A DNA stretch of 64,000 nt from Streptomyces liangshanensis (GTDB lineage Bacteria > Actinomycetota > Actinomycetes > Streptomycetales > Streptomycetaceae): positions 6,138,501-6,202,500 of the forward strand of contig NZ_CP050177.1 of the NCBI RefSeq assembly GCF_011694815.1. Direction: 5' to 3'. Below, piece after piece: positions 7,738 through 16,074 of this stretch; the first letter of the stretch is position 1; every line of letters starts with the position of its first letter. The notes beneath the pieces were generated by a model. The model saw only the letters and a list, made by a program, of their open reading frames with translations, was not told the DNA's origin and did no database searches. Made by a program: the position numbers and the translations under genes.

Positions 7738-9155
7738 AACTGCCTCCCGCCACCGACACGGAGCCCCACGCCGACCCACGCCCAGCAGCCCGCCGCCACC
7801 CCGATCCCGCCACCCACCGCCACCCCGAGCCCCCACCGGGCCACGGCCCCCGACCCCGAGCCCGGGCGCGACCCCACGCCTGATCCCGGGCGCGACCCCA
7901 AGCCAGCTACCAAACCCGCCACCAAGCCCAACCGCGAGCCTGATCCCGACCCCGCAGCCGACCCCGAGCCCGCCGCCGATCCGAAGCCCGCCGCCCCCGC
8001 TCCCGAGCCAGAACCCGCTCCCGCTCCCGAACCCGCTCCCGCTCCCGAACCCGCTCCCGCTCCCGAACCCGCCCCCGCTGCCGCGTCCACCCCCGCCGCG
8101 TGGGCGAATCGCGCCGCCACGCACACCGCCAGCGCGCAGGCGCTCACGCGGCGGGACAGCCGGACGGCGCGCTCGATGTCCGCGATCTCCACGGGCCGGC
8201 CGCCGCCGTTCAGCACCGGGCGGTGCTCGACCCGGCCGCCGTACGCGAGCGTCCCGCCCAGCCGTACCCCCAGCGCCCCCGCGAACGAGGCCTCCACCGG
8301 GCCCGCGTTGGGGCTCGGGTGCCGGTGCGCGTCCTGGCGCCACGCCCGCCACGCCCCGCGCGGATCGCCGCCCGCGACGACGGCCAGCGCGGCGGTCAGC
8401 CGGGCGCCGGGCCGGCCGGCCACGTCGTCCAGGCGGGCCGACGCCCAGCCGAACCGGCGGTACCTGGCGGACTTGTGCCCCACCATCGCGTCCAGCGTGT
8501 TCACGGCCCGGAACCCGGCCAGCCCGGGGACCCCCGCGAGGGCGCCCCACACGAGCGCGCCGACCACCGCGTCGGAGGTGTTCTCGGCGACGGACTCCAC
8601 CACGGCCCGCGCGATCTGCTGGGCGTCGAGGGACTGCGGGTCGCGGCCGCACAGGTGCGGCAGCCGCTCCCGGGCCAGTTCGACGTCCCCGGCGGCGAGC
8701 GCCCGGCCGATGGCCCGCGCCTCGCGCGCCAGTGACGTACCGCCGACGACGGACCAGGTGGCGGCGGCGGTCAACGCGACGGAGGCGGCATCACGACGCG
8801 TGAACCCGGCACGCGCGGACCCCAGAGCCCTTGGTCCCGGTACGCCAGGTCCCCGTACTCCGCGCGCCACCACCGCGCCCAGCCCGACGGCGCCGCCCGC
8901 GCAGACCAGCGTGTGCAACGCGCCCCAGCCCCGGTGGTCCCGCCACAGCACCCGCTCCACGGCCCCCGCGGCGCGCCCGAACGCCGCGACCGGATGGCCC
9001 CGGCGGGGATCGCCCAGCAGCAGATCGGCGAGCAACCCGCCCAGGGCCCCGTACGCGTGGATCCGCGCGGCGTCCCGGCCGGGAGCGGCGGAGGGGAGGG
9101 GGTGTCCGGAAAGGGCTCGGCCGACGGGAACGGCGGCGTACGCGCGGCCAGGCAT
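7734..9155 (-). CDS. cobD: Adenosylcobinamide-phosphate synthase with repeat-swollen C-terminus
   Basis: A 473-residue CobD/CbiB membrane enzyme that attaches aminopropanol (or its phosphate) to adenosylcobyric acid. Conserved parts are YGALGGLLADLLLGDPRRGHPV near the N-terminus, ESVAENTSDAVVG, the FRAVNTLDAMVGHKS segment and SPNAGPVEASFAGALGVRLGG. The family is normally near 320 residues. Here about 80 residues of Gly/Ser/Ala repeats (about 352-432) are inserted before the last hydrophobic segment; an 18-base tandem repeat underlies part of them. It is the first gene after the cobalamin riboswitch, with ATG 9155. Confidence 0.93.
   Translation of the reverse strand: MPGRAYAAVPVGRALSGHPLPSAAPGRDAARIHAYGALGGLLADLLLGDPRRGHPVAAFGRAAGAVERVLWRDHRGWGALHTLVCAGGAVGLGAVVARGVRGPGVPGPRALGSARAGFTRRDAASVALTAAATWSVVGGTSLAREARAIGRALAAGDVELARERLPHLCGRDPQSLDAQQIARAVVESVAENTSDAVVGALVWGALAGVPGLAGFRAVNTLDAMVGHKSARYRRFGWASARLDDVAGRPGARLTAALAVVAGGDPRGAWRAWRQDAHRHPSPNAGPVEASFAGALGVRLGGTLAYGGRVEHRPVLNGGGRPVEIADIERAVRLSRRVSACALAVCVAARFAHAAGVDAAAGAGSGAGAGSGAGAGSGAGAGSGSGAGAAGFGSAAGSGSAAGSGSGSRLGLVAGLVAGLGSRPGSGVGSRPGSGSGAVARWGLGVAVGGGIGVAAGCWAWVGVGLRVGGGRQL
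8005..8076. repeat. 18-base tandem repeat inside cobD
   Basis: About four near-identical copies of the 18-base unit GCTCCCGAACCCGCTCCC (plus strand) lie in the cobD coding region. They encode Gly-Ser-Gly-Ala-Gly-Ala units on the minus strand. Because 18 is a multiple of three, gain or loss of copies keeps the frame. Degenerate relatives extend to about 7860. Confidence 0.85.
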
Positions 9156-9184
9156 GGCGACGTGTCCTCACTCAGGGTCCGCGC

Positions 9185-9375
9185 CCCGGCTCGACGGATG
9201 ACGCGGCGGCGAGAGTTCCTGGCTCCCGGGACGGATCCCCGGAGGGACACCGTGCCCGGTGACAGTGGCGGGACCGCGCCGGATTCGCACCGGCTTCCTC
9301 TGCTGCCGCCGTAATTGGCCCCGGCAGTCCACCACGCTGCGAGAACACCCGTCAACCCGCCCTTGACCTGCGGCG
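9185..9375 (-). ncRNA. Cobalamin riboswitch (B12 element)
   Basis: On the minus strand, 9262-9299 carries the classic core: GGAAGCCGGTGCGAATCCGG (the B12 box) followed by CGCGGTCCCGCCACTGT. Flanking pairings and a GCCAGGAACTC-like segment extend the element to about 9185-9375; the edges are estimates. It ends about 30 bases before cobD ATG 9155 and probably represses the cobD-cobQ-chelatase-cobO-cobB set when adenosylcobalamin is plentiful, by hiding the ribosome site or by terminating transcription. Confidence 0.93.
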
Positions 9376-9472
9376 GGGCAGTGTGCGAAGCCCCACATGA
9401 CGGACCCGGGGGCCGGCCCGTCCCGGTGTCAGGACGAGGCCGGCCCCCGGGGCGCGGGTACGGTACGGGCGG

Positions 9473-9709
9473 TCAGGCCACGATCAGGTAGATGCCGTAC
9501 GCGACGGCCGCCGCGCACAGTCCGAAGCAGGCGTAGGCGCCGGTGCGCGCCAGGGCCACGGATCCGCCGGAGGAGCCGGCCGGACCGGAGGCCGCCGACT
9601 CCTGTTTGGCCAGGGCCACGATGCCGAGGGTGAAGAGGCCCACCAGGCCGATGGTGGACACGAGGCTGACGCCGAACACGGAGCCGAGAGCTGCCCAGTC
9701 GATTTTCAT
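9473..9709 (-). CDS. Small membrane protein next to the phosphate transporter
   Basis: A 78-residue protein with two hydrophobic segments (about 10-34 and 55-77) separated by a short Ser/Gly/Ala loop. It starts 12 bases after the Pit transporter gene and is probably cotranscribed with it. I recognise it only as a conserved Streptomyces protein of unknown role. A partner or regulator of the transporter would fit the context, but this is inference. Confidence 0.75.
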   Translation of the reverse strand: MKIDWAALGSVFGVSLVSTIGLVGLFTLGIVALAKQESAASGPAGSSGGSVALARTGAYACFGLCAAAVAYGIYLIVA

Positions 9710-9721
9710 GTGATCGCTTCC

Positions 9722-10993
9722 TTACACCGTGGCGGTGCGCGCGGACTCGCCGGCGACGGCGGGCGGGGTGGGCAGGGCGGCGGGGCCCGGAATGGTGGCC
9801 GCCAGGCTGGGGGACCCGGTGTCGACGCCTACGGTGCCGACGGCCACGGCGTCCACCGACCCGGCGTCCACGGGCACGTTGACCGGCACCACATCAGCCC
9901 CCGTCACGTTCGTGTGGTCCACCGGGCGGCGCCGCGACGCGAGCCAGATGGCGGCGGAGGCGGCGACGAGCAGGATCGCCACGACGGTGACGCCCCAGGT
10001 GCCGTGACCGGTCAGGTACTCCGCGCCGGCGGCGACCAGGCCCGCCGCGGGCAGCGTCAGCCCCCAGGCGACGAACATCCGGGTCGCGGTCGACCAGCGC
10101 ACGACCCCGCCCTTGCGCCCCAGTCCCGCGCCCATCACGGCGCCGGAGCACGACTGCGTGGTGGAGAGCGAGAAGCCGAGGTGGGAGGAGGCCAGGATGA
10201 CCGTCGCCGCGCTGGTCTGGGCCGCGAAGCCCTGCTGCGGGCGCAGGTCGGTGAGGCCGGTGCCCATGGTCTTGATGATGCGCCAGCCACCGAGGTACGT
10301 GCCGAGCGCGATCGCCGTGCCCGCGGAGACGATGACCCACAGCGGCGGGTTGGAGCCGGGGGAGAGGACCCCGCCGGTGACGAGCGCCAGCGTGATGACG
10401 CCCATCGTCTTCTGCGCGTCGTTGGTGCCGTGGGCGAGGGAGACGAGCCCGGCGGAGGCGATCTGCCCGGCCCGGAAGCCCTTGGCGGTGGCCTTCTCGT
10501 CCGTACGGGCGCTGATGCGGTACGTCAGCCGCGTGGCGAGCATGGCCGCGAGCCCGGCGACGACTGGCGCGGCGAGCGCCGGGATGAGGACTTTGGTGAT
10601 GACCACGCCGCCGTTGACACCGGAGGCGCCGACGGACATCAGGGTGGCGCCGATGAGGCCGCCGAACAGGGCGTGGGAGGAACTCGACGGGAGTCCCAGG
10701 AGCCACGTGAAGAGATTCCAGATGATCGCGCCGACCAGCGCCGCGAAGATCACTTCGGTACGGATGCCCGACTCGTTGATGAGTCCGCCGGAGATCGTCT
10801 TGGCGACCTCCACGGACAGGAACGCGCCGACGAGATTCAGGACGGCGGACATCGCCACCGCGGTCTTGGGCTTCAGGGCGCCGGTCGAGATGGTCGTCGC
10901 CATCGCGTTGGCGGTGTCGTGGAAACCGTTCGTGAAATCGAACACGAGAGCCGTCGCGATCACGATCGCGAGGAGCAGCGTGAAGTGTTCCAT
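9722..10993 (-). CDS. pitH2: Low-affinity inorganic phosphate transporter, Pit family
   Basis: A 423-residue integral membrane protein with the two Pit signature repeats: DFTNGFHDTANAMAT at residues 19-33 and SLAHGTNDAQKTMG in the second half, plus LPSSSSHALFGGLIG. These proteins carry metal-phosphate complexes driven by protons. The S. coelicolor pitH2 gene is known to answer to PhoP; the PHO-box repeats upstream here (11046-11063) support the same assignment. The symbol is inferred from this context. Confidence 0.9.
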   Translation of the reverse strand: MEHFTLLLAIVIATALVFDFTNGFHDTANAMATTISTGALKPKTAVAMSAVLNLVGAFLSVEVAKTISGGLINESGIRTEVIFAALVGAIIWNLFTWLLGLPSSSSHALFGGLIGATLMSVGASGVNGGVVITKVLIPALAAPVVAGLAAMLATRLTYRISARTDEKATAKGFRAGQIASAGLVSLAHGTNDAQKTMGVITLALVTGGVLSPGSNPPLWVIVSAGTAIALGTYLGGWRIIKTMGTGLTDLRPQQGFAAQTSAATVILASSHLGFSLSTTQSCSGAVMGAGLGRKGGVVRWSTATRMFVAWGLTLPAAGLVAAGAEYLTGHGTWGVTVVAILLVAASAAIWLASRRRPVDHTNVTGADVVPVNVPVDAGSVDAVAVGTVGVDTGSPSLAATIPGPAALPTPPAVAGESARTATV

Positions 10994-11045
10994 TTACCCA
11001 GGCAATCGTTCGACGTCGGTGGCCACGGTGAACGTAAGGATGCAG

Positions 11046-11063
11046 GGTGAACGGGAGGTTAAC
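11046..11063 (-). promoter_or_regulatory. PHO box (PhoP direct repeats) upstream of pit
   Basis: On the minus strand GTTAACC (11057-11063) and GTTCACC (11046-11052) are spaced exactly 11 bases apart, the hallmark of Streptomyces PhoP direct-repeat units. A further GTTCACC lies at 11027-11033, off the 11-base phase. The site is about 55-70 bases before the pit start and predicts induction by phosphate limitation. Confidence 0.75.
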
Positions 11064-11162
11064 TGAGGAGGTACTCGGGGTGTCTCTCCTGAATGACTCC
11101 CCGGCCCCCCGGATCCGTTGTCCGACCTGCCCTTTTTCCACCCCGCCTGACAGGATCGTCAT

Positions 11163-11858
11163 ATGACGGATCATCTGACCGGACGGGCCGCGGAGCGCCC
11201 CGCCGAAGGGCACGACGACGCGCGGGACCGGGCCTGGGCGGAGCTGGTCGCGACCGCCCGCAGGACCACCGCCGAAGGGCTTGTCGTGGGGACGTCCGGC
11301 AACGTCTCCGTACGCGTCGGGGACGAGGTGCTCGTCACCCCGAGCGGGGTGCCCTACGACCGCCTCACGCCCGGGGACCTGCTCGCCGTCGACCTCGCGG
11401 GCCGCCGGGTCTCCGGCCGTCTCGCCCCGACCAGCGAACTGCCGCTCCACCTGGAGATCTACCGCACCACGGACGCCACGGCCGTCGTCCACACGCACGC
11501 CGTCCACGCCACCGCCGTCTCGACGCTCGTCACCGAACTGCCGCTGATCCACTACATGGCGGCGGCCCTCGGCGGCCCGGTGCGGGTCGCCCCCTACGCG
11601 ACGTACGGCACCCCCGAACTGGCCGCCCACATGCGCGACGCCCTGCGCGACCGCACGGGCTGCCTGCTCCGCAACCACGGCACCGTCACCTACGGCGACT
11701 CGCTGGACCGGGCGTACGACCGCACGGCCCAGCTGGAGTGGATGTGCCGCGTCTGGCTCACCGCCTCCTCCGTCCCCGGTCACGCCCCCGCCCTGCTCTC
11801 CGAGGCCCAGGTCGCCGAGGTCGGCGAGAAGCTCAAGGGGTACGGCCAGAAGCCCTGA
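11163..11858 (+). CDS. Class II aldolase (L-fuculose-phosphate aldolase type)
   Basis: A 231-residue class II aldolase/adducin-family protein. Visible marks are GTSGNVSVRV, VTPSGVPYD, SELPLHLEIY (metal/catalytic Glu), VHTHAVHATA (two metal-binding His) and RNHGTVTYG with the third His. Such enzymes cleave or form phosphorylated deoxysugars, or act in methionine salvage-like routes; the substrate cannot be fixed here. A TANNNT-like hexamer (CAGGAT, 11151-11156) lies six bases before ATG 11163 with no ribosome site, so the mRNA may be leaderless. Confidence 0.88.
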   Translation: MTDHLTGRAAERPAEGHDDARDRAWAELVATARRTTAEGLVVGTSGNVSVRVGDEVLVTPSGVPYDRLTPGDLLAVDLAGRRVSGRLAPTSELPLHLEIYRTTDATAVVHTHAVHATAVSTLVTELPLIHYMAAALGGPVRVAPYATYGTPELAAHMRDALRDRTGCLLRNHGTVTYGDSLDRAYDRTAQLEWMCRVWLTASSVPGHAPALLSEAQVAEVGEKLKGYGQKP

Positions 11859-11942
11859 GCCCGCCCGGTCGCCGCCCCGGTCCGCGGCCCTGACGGCCCA
11901 CGCCCGGTGGCCGTCCGCCGCCGCCGTACCGACACTGAGAAG

Positions 11943-13070
11943 ATGCGCCCGGCAACTGTGACGGCAGCGGCCGTCTCCACACTCATCGGTGTCGGCGCGG
12001 CCGCGGTGGCGGCCGGCCGGTACGCCAGCGATGCCGCGCTCAAGGCATCGCCCGGGCGCCCCCTGCCCGGCGACCCCTGGCTGACCGTGCACGCCACGGC
12101 CGCCGGACACGTCACCCTCACCCGCTGCCTCGCGTCCGTACGGCCCGGCACCTACGGCCTGGAGGCCCCGGGCCTGCACGCGGTCGTCGGGCCCGTCCTC
12201 GACGGGGAGGCACGCGACGCCCACACCGTCGTCCGGCGCCTGGAACGCGTCGGCCACGGCACGCTCGCCCCCGGCGCGCGCGTCCGTCTCACCCCCCGGC
12301 TGCACAGCGGCGACCCCACCACGGCCCTGGGGATCGACCACAAAGAGGTGCTGATCCCGGGTGAACTGGGCGCTTTGCCCGCGTGGTTCGTCCCCGGCGC
12401 CCGCGAGACCTGGGTGATCACCGCGCACGGCCTGGGCGCCACCCGCGAGCACCCGCTGAACCTCCTGCCGTTCCTCACCGGCCGGCAGTTCCCGGTCCTC
12501 GACCTCGCCTACCGCGGCGACGCGGGCGCGCCCCGGTCCCCGGACGGCCTCGGGCACCTCGGCGACTCCGAATGGCACGACCTCGACGCGGCGATCCGCT
12601 ACGCCGTCCGGTACGGCGCCGAGCGGGTGATCCTGTACGGCTGGTCGACCGGCGCCTCCATGGCGCTGCGCGCCGCCGCGGACTCCACGCTCACCGCGCG
12701 GATCTCCGGCCTCGTCCTGGACTCGCCGGTCCTCGACTGGGAGACCACGCTCCGGGCGCTCGCCTCGGCCCGCGGCGTCCCCGCGGCGCTGATGCCGCTC
12801 GCGGTCAGGGCCGCCCAGGGGAGCACCGGGCTCCACGGGAACCGGCTGCGCCAGGCCGCGGACCCCCGGAACCTCCGGGTCCCGACCCTGATCTTCCACG
12901 GCCCCGGCGACACCCTCGCGCCCTGGGAGCCCGCCCGCGCGCTCGCCGCCCACCGACCGGAACTGATCGCCCTTCATCCCGTCGCGCACGCCCCGCACGG
13001 CGCGATGTGGAACGCCGACCCGGAGGACTACGAGGAAACCCTCCGCCGGTTCCTCGTGCCCCTGATGTAG
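11943..13070 (+). CDS. Alpha/beta hydrolase with N-terminal membrane anchor or signal
   Basis: A 375-residue protein with an N-terminal hydrophobic stretch (about 3-25) and an alpha/beta-hydrolase domain. The nucleophile elbow is GWSTGAS, preceded by WVITAHGLGATREHP (oxyanion-hole side) and DLAYRGD; the acid is probably Asp in FHGPGDTLAPWEP and the base His in HAPHGAMW. The substrate is unknown. ATG 11943 was chosen because GAGAAG precedes it and the hydrophobic segment then starts at once; GTG 11907 in frame would add 12 residues. Confidence 0.85.
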   Translation: MRPATVTAAAVSTLIGVGAAAVAAGRYASDAALKASPGRPLPGDPWLTVHATAAGHVTLTRCLASVRPGTYGLEAPGLHAVVGPVLDGEARDAHTVVRRLERVGHGTLAPGARVRLTPRLHSGDPTTALGIDHKEVLIPGELGALPAWFVPGARETWVITAHGLGATREHPLNLLPFLTGRQFPVLDLAYRGDAGAPRSPDGLGHLGDSEWHDLDAAIRYAVRYGAERVILYGWSTGASMALRAAADSTLTARISGLVLDSPVLDWETTLRALASARGVPAALMPLAVRAAQGSTGLHGNRLRQAADPRNLRVPTLIFHGPGDTLAPWEPARALAAHRPELIALHPVAHAPHGAMWNADPEDYEETLRRFLVPLM

Positions 13071-13259
13071 CGGACGCCCCACCCCCACATCCCGTCCCCG
13101 GACCCGTCCCACGCCCTGCCCCACGAGACTCCGGAAGCGCGCTTTCACCCCATCCGTACCGCTCCGTTGGCCTCGTCGGAGGGGCTCTCCCCACCGGTCC
13201 AGGAGCGAGGGAAGAGGTTCCGTTTGGGCTTTCGGGCAGTCACCGGGAAGACTGCCCCC

Positions 13260-14681
13260 GTGACGTCCCGAAAGCCTGATGAGCAATTGGCGCGCAACTC
13301 CAGACTCCGACTTGTCACCCCGAGGCCGTTGACCACGGCACGACGGGCTGTGACCGACGGGCGCAGCCGCCCCGCACCCCGGCCGCCCGAGGGCACTCCG
13401 CCTCCGGCGGAGCTGGCCCGCCAGGCGAGGGCCGTCCTCGCCGACGCCGTACGGATCGCCCGCTGGGCGGCCGTCGACCGCGACCCCGGAGCGGGGCATC
13501 TCGCCGCGCACACCCAGGAACGGGCCTCGGCCGCGCTGGAGTTGACGGCGGAACAGGTCCGCGCGAGCTGGGACCGCGCCCGGCTGGCCGGACTGGTCGA
13601 GCTGCACGGCGGGACCGTGCGCCCCGGCTGGCGGCTCCAGGCCTGGGACCGCGACGACAGCGCTGTCCTGCGCGGCTGGGTGGCGCTCTTCGACGCCTGG
13701 TCGCTCGTCCACCCCGCCCCCGAGGACGTCGCCCCCGCGACCGTCGCCGAGGTCGTCGAGGCCGTCCCGCAGGTGCTCTCCCTGCTCCAGCTCTCCGCGG
13801 GACCCGTGACCGCGCCGGCGCTGCTGGACCTGCTCCAGCAGCGCGTGGCCGAACTCCACGAGGAGCGCTGCGAGGTACCGGAGGTGGCGTACGGCCCCGA
13901 GGGCGCCGAGGCTCCGGACGTCCCCGGTGCCTCCGACGTCTCCGACGTCTCCGACGAGGAACTGCTGCCGCCGCTCCTCGACTGGGCCCTGGAGGGCCTG
14001 GCCGCCGTCGGCGCGCTGACGCTGGGCAAGGGCCAGGCGACCCTCACCCCCCTCGGCAACTGGGCGGTGTGGGTCAAGCTGGAGCAGATCTGCGTCGCCG
14101 CGCAGAGCCCCGCCGGCAACATCGAGCAGAACGCCCAGGACATGCTGCGCGGTTGCGCCCGGCTCACCCCGGGTCCCGCACGGGCCGAGTACCGGGCCTG
14201 GCTCGCCGCGCGCACCGTCGGGAGCGCCATCACCGAACTGCTCGCCGTCGCGCGCGGGGAGGACGCGCTGCTGCGCGGCCTCGCCTTCGAGGCGCTGCGG
14301 GTCGTCGGAGCGCCCGCCGAGCCGTCGGTGCGGGCCGCCGTGAACGACACGTCCCTGCGGCCGTACGCGCTCCTGTGGCTCGCCGAGTACGAGGGCGCCG
14401 ACCCCGACGACGCCGCCGACGTCCTGACCCGTGAGGAGTCGACCTGGCTCTGGGTGGACACCGCCGCGGCCGTCGCCGACCACGGCGAGACCGACCTGCT
14501 CGTCCGGCACCTGGAGTCCGCCGTGCAGGGCACGGTGCCCGCCCTGCTCAGGGAGGTCAGGGCCATCGGCCATCCCCGTACGGTCCAGGTCCTGGTCGCC
14601 CTCGCCGCCGCGCACCCCGACCCGGCCCTCGCCAAGGCCGTGCGCCGGGCCGCGTTCCAGGTCCACACCGGAGGCGCCTGA
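13260..14681 (+). CDS. Conserved hypothetical protein, 473 residues
   Basis: I do not recognise a named family. The protein is soluble, Ala/Leu/Glu-rich and predicted mostly helical. The segment ALELTAEQVRASWDRARLAG with a following strand looks like a winged-helix DNA-binding unit (about residues 75-125). The C-terminal third (YALLWLAEYEGADPDDAADVL onward) resembles HEAT-like helical repeats. GTG 13260 follows GGGAAG; an upstream in-frame ATG at 13167 lacks conservation-like character. It stands alone between the hydrolase and a convergent VOC gene. Confidence 0.75.
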   Translation: MTSRKPDEQLARNSRLRLVTPRPLTTARRAVTDGRSRPAPRPPEGTPPPAELARQARAVLADAVRIARWAAVDRDPGAGHLAAHTQERASAALELTAEQVRASWDRARLAGLVELHGGTVRPGWRLQAWDRDDSAVLRGWVALFDAWSLVHPAPEDVAPATVAEVVEAVPQVLSLLQLSAGPVTAPALLDLLQQRVAELHEERCEVPEVAYGPEGAEAPDVPGASDVSDVSDEELLPPLLDWALEGLAAVGALTLGKGQATLTPLGNWAVWVKLEQICVAAQSPAGNIEQNAQDMLRGCARLTPGPARAEYRAWLAARTVGSAITELLAVARGEDALLRGLAFEALRVVGAPAEPSVRAAVNDTSLRPYALLWLAEYEGADPDDAADVLTREESTWLWVDTAAAVADHGETDLLVRHLESAVQGTVPALLREVRAIGHPRTVQVLVALAAAHPDPALAKAVRRAAFQVHTGGA

Positions 14682-14719
14682 ACGGCGCCCCTCCCGGCAT
14701 CCCCGCCCGTCCGGCGGGG

Positions 14720-14744
14720 CGCCCCGGCTCAGCCGGCCGGGGCG
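14720..14744. terminator. Convergent hairpin
   Basis: CGCCCCGGC (14720-14728) pairs with GCCGGGGCG (14736-14744) between the 473-residue gene and the convergent VOC gene, overlapping the VOC stop codon. Confidence 0.6.
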
Positions 14745-15136
14745 GCGCTGGGGGAGTACGTCCCGAAGCTCCATACGTTCCCCTCCGCGTCGCGTGCCAG
14801 GTAGTCCCGGGACCCGTAGTCCTGGTCGGTGGGCGGCATCAGGATCTCCACGCCGTGCTCCACGGCCCGGGCGTGGTGCGCGTCCACGTCCTCGATCACC
14901 ACGTAGATCCCCACCGGCCCCGAATCCGCCAGCGCCCGCGCGAAGACGCCCTCCCGGCCCCGGGAACCCAGCATCACCATTCCGTTGCCACAGGCCAGTT
15001 CCGCGTGGAGCACGGTGCCGTCCTCGCCCTCGTACACCCGCACCTCGGTGAAGCCGAAGCCCTCCGTCAGGGTCCGCAGGGCGGCCTTCGCGTCCTTGTA
15101 CAGGACGGTCGGGAAGATGCTCGGGTCGCCGGCCAT
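14729..15136 (-). CDS. VOC/glyoxalase-fold protein
   Basis: A 135-residue vicinal-oxygen-chelate fold protein of the glyoxalase/bleomycin-resistance type. Marks are VLYKDAKAALRTLTEGFGF, HAELACGNGMVML, VVIEDVDAHHARAVEHG and RDYLARDAEGNVWSFGTY, typical of the PhnB-like subgroup. No specific substrate can be given. ATG 15136 has AGGAG 9 bases upstream; longer upstream frames are antisense to the next gene. Confidence 0.85.
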   Translation of the reverse strand: MAGDPSIFPTVLYKDAKAALRTLTEGFGFTEVRVYEGEDGTVLHAELACGNGMVMLGSRGREGVFARALADSGPVGIYVVIEDVDAHHARAVEHGVEILMPPTDQDYGSRDYLARDAEGNVWSFGTYSPSAAPAG

Positions 15137-15295
15137 GCCGATCACTCCTTCGTACGGGCGCGCTCGTACGGACACGCTGTCGAATGTGACGTGGATCTCA
15201 GTCTGGCACCCGGCACTGACAACGCCCCCCGACCGCCCGGCGACACGGCGGCCGGCCGACGGCGCCGGGGCCGTACCCGGCTGTTGACTGGGGCG

Positions 15296-15976
15296 GTGAC
15301 CGCTCCGACCGGCGGGCGTCTCGCGCTCGCCTTCCTCCCGGCCCTCCTCGCCCTCCCCCTCGTGACCGCCGCCCACCACGCCCGCCCCGCGCCCTTCGGC
15401 GACCACCTGCGGACGTACCGCACCGCCCCCGGAGCCCTTGTCGGCCCGGAACCCGTCCCGCGCGCCGCGGCCGCCCGCGTGGAGGCACGCGACCCGCGCA
15501 CCGGCGCCCTGCGCTGGACCCACGGACGCGACGGCAGCCGGCCCGTGGCCCTCGCCGCGGTCCCCGGCCACGTCTTCGCGCTCTGGAGCGACGGCCTGGT
15601 CACCGACACCGAGCGCGCGGCGGGCACGTCCGTCCGCTGGCACCGCGCCGTCCCCGACCTGACCACCCCCGGAGCCCTGCTGCCCCTCGGCGCCGGGGAC
15701 CGGATGCTCGCCGTCGTGACCCCCCGCCGCATCGCCGCCTACCGCACCGCCGACGGCGACCTGCGCTGGGTGCTGCCCGCCGCCGAGGGCTGCGCCTTCG
15801 CCCCCGGCCGCCAGGCCCGTACCCGGGGCGTGCTGCTGGTCGCGCAGCCCTGCCGCGCGGGCGGCCCGTGGACCACCGGGGTGATCGCCGTGGACGCCCT
15901 GGGGCGGATCACCCCGGGCCGCACCCCGCTCGCCAACGAACCCCGGCCAGACAAAGCAGTTGCGGCGCCCCGCTAG
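15296..15976 (+). CDS. Membrane-anchored protein with PQQ-like repeats
   Basis: A 226-residue protein with an N-terminal hydrophobic segment (about 7-25) and then short beta-propeller-like repeats: VEARDPRTGALRW, VRWHRAVPDL and IAAYRTADGDLRWVLP. These resemble PQQ-enzyme or Kelch-like blades, too few for a complete propeller. Conserved Cys residues lie in GCAFAPG and QPCRAGG. GTG 15296 gives the anchor directly at the N-terminus; GTG 15191 in frame would add 35 residues. The function is unknown. Confidence 0.7.
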   Translation: MTAPTGGRLALAFLPALLALPLVTAAHHARPAPFGDHLRTYRTAPGALVGPEPVPRAAAARVEARDPRTGALRWTHGRDGSRPVALAAVPGHVFALWSDGLVTDTERAAGTSVRWHRAVPDLTTPGALLPLGAGDRMLAVVTPRRIAAYRTADGDLRWVLPAAEGCAFAPGRQARTRGVLLVAQPCRAGGPWTTGVIAVDALGRITPGRTPLANEPRPDKAVAAPR

Positions 15977-15979
15977 ACT
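15974..15979 (+). promoter_or_regulatory. -10 hexamer for leaderless mini-ORF/ABC-F transcript
   Basis: TAGACT at 15974-15979, with GACAAA 18 bases upstream as a possible -35. The expected start of transcription coincides with the ATG at 15987, so the transcript is predicted to begin at the mini-ORF. Confidence 0.5.
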
Positions 15980-15986
15980 GGGGGCT

Positions 15987-16010
15987 ATGGCACTTCTCCT
16001 TGTGCATTAG
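15987..16010 (+). CDS. Seven-residue leaderless leader peptide MALLLVH
   Basis: ATG to TAG encodes MALLLVH. It begins at the predicted transcription start and ends 64 bases before the ABC-F gene. Just after its stop, AAGACTC (16020-16026) can pair with GAGTCTT (16065-16071), a pairing that covers the TTGGAG ribosome site of the ABC-F gene. This is the layout of a translation attenuator: a ribosome halted on the leader would cover the 5' arm and free the downstream site. That is inferred from sequence only. Confidence 0.5.
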   Translation: MALLLVH

Positions 16011-16074
16011 CCGGCGTCGAAGACTCTCCTCCGCCTGCCCTCTTCCGCCGTCCATACCGCCTTGGAGTCTTTCC

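Noticed and set aside
8005..8076. Possible CRISPR-like repeats
   Set aside because: Units are contiguous, 18 bases, without spacers and in frame within cobD; this is a coding tandem repeat.
4603..9201. A 1532-codon open frame on the plus strand
   Set aside because: It runs antisense through the chelatase, cobQ and cobD genes, each of which has clear conserved motifs.
9894..14774. A 1626-codon open frame on the minus strand
   Set aside because: It is antisense to the aldolase, hydrolase and 473-residue genes and repeats arginine/glycine/proline-rich shadow composition with no domain; stops are rare on the complementary frames of high-GC DNA.
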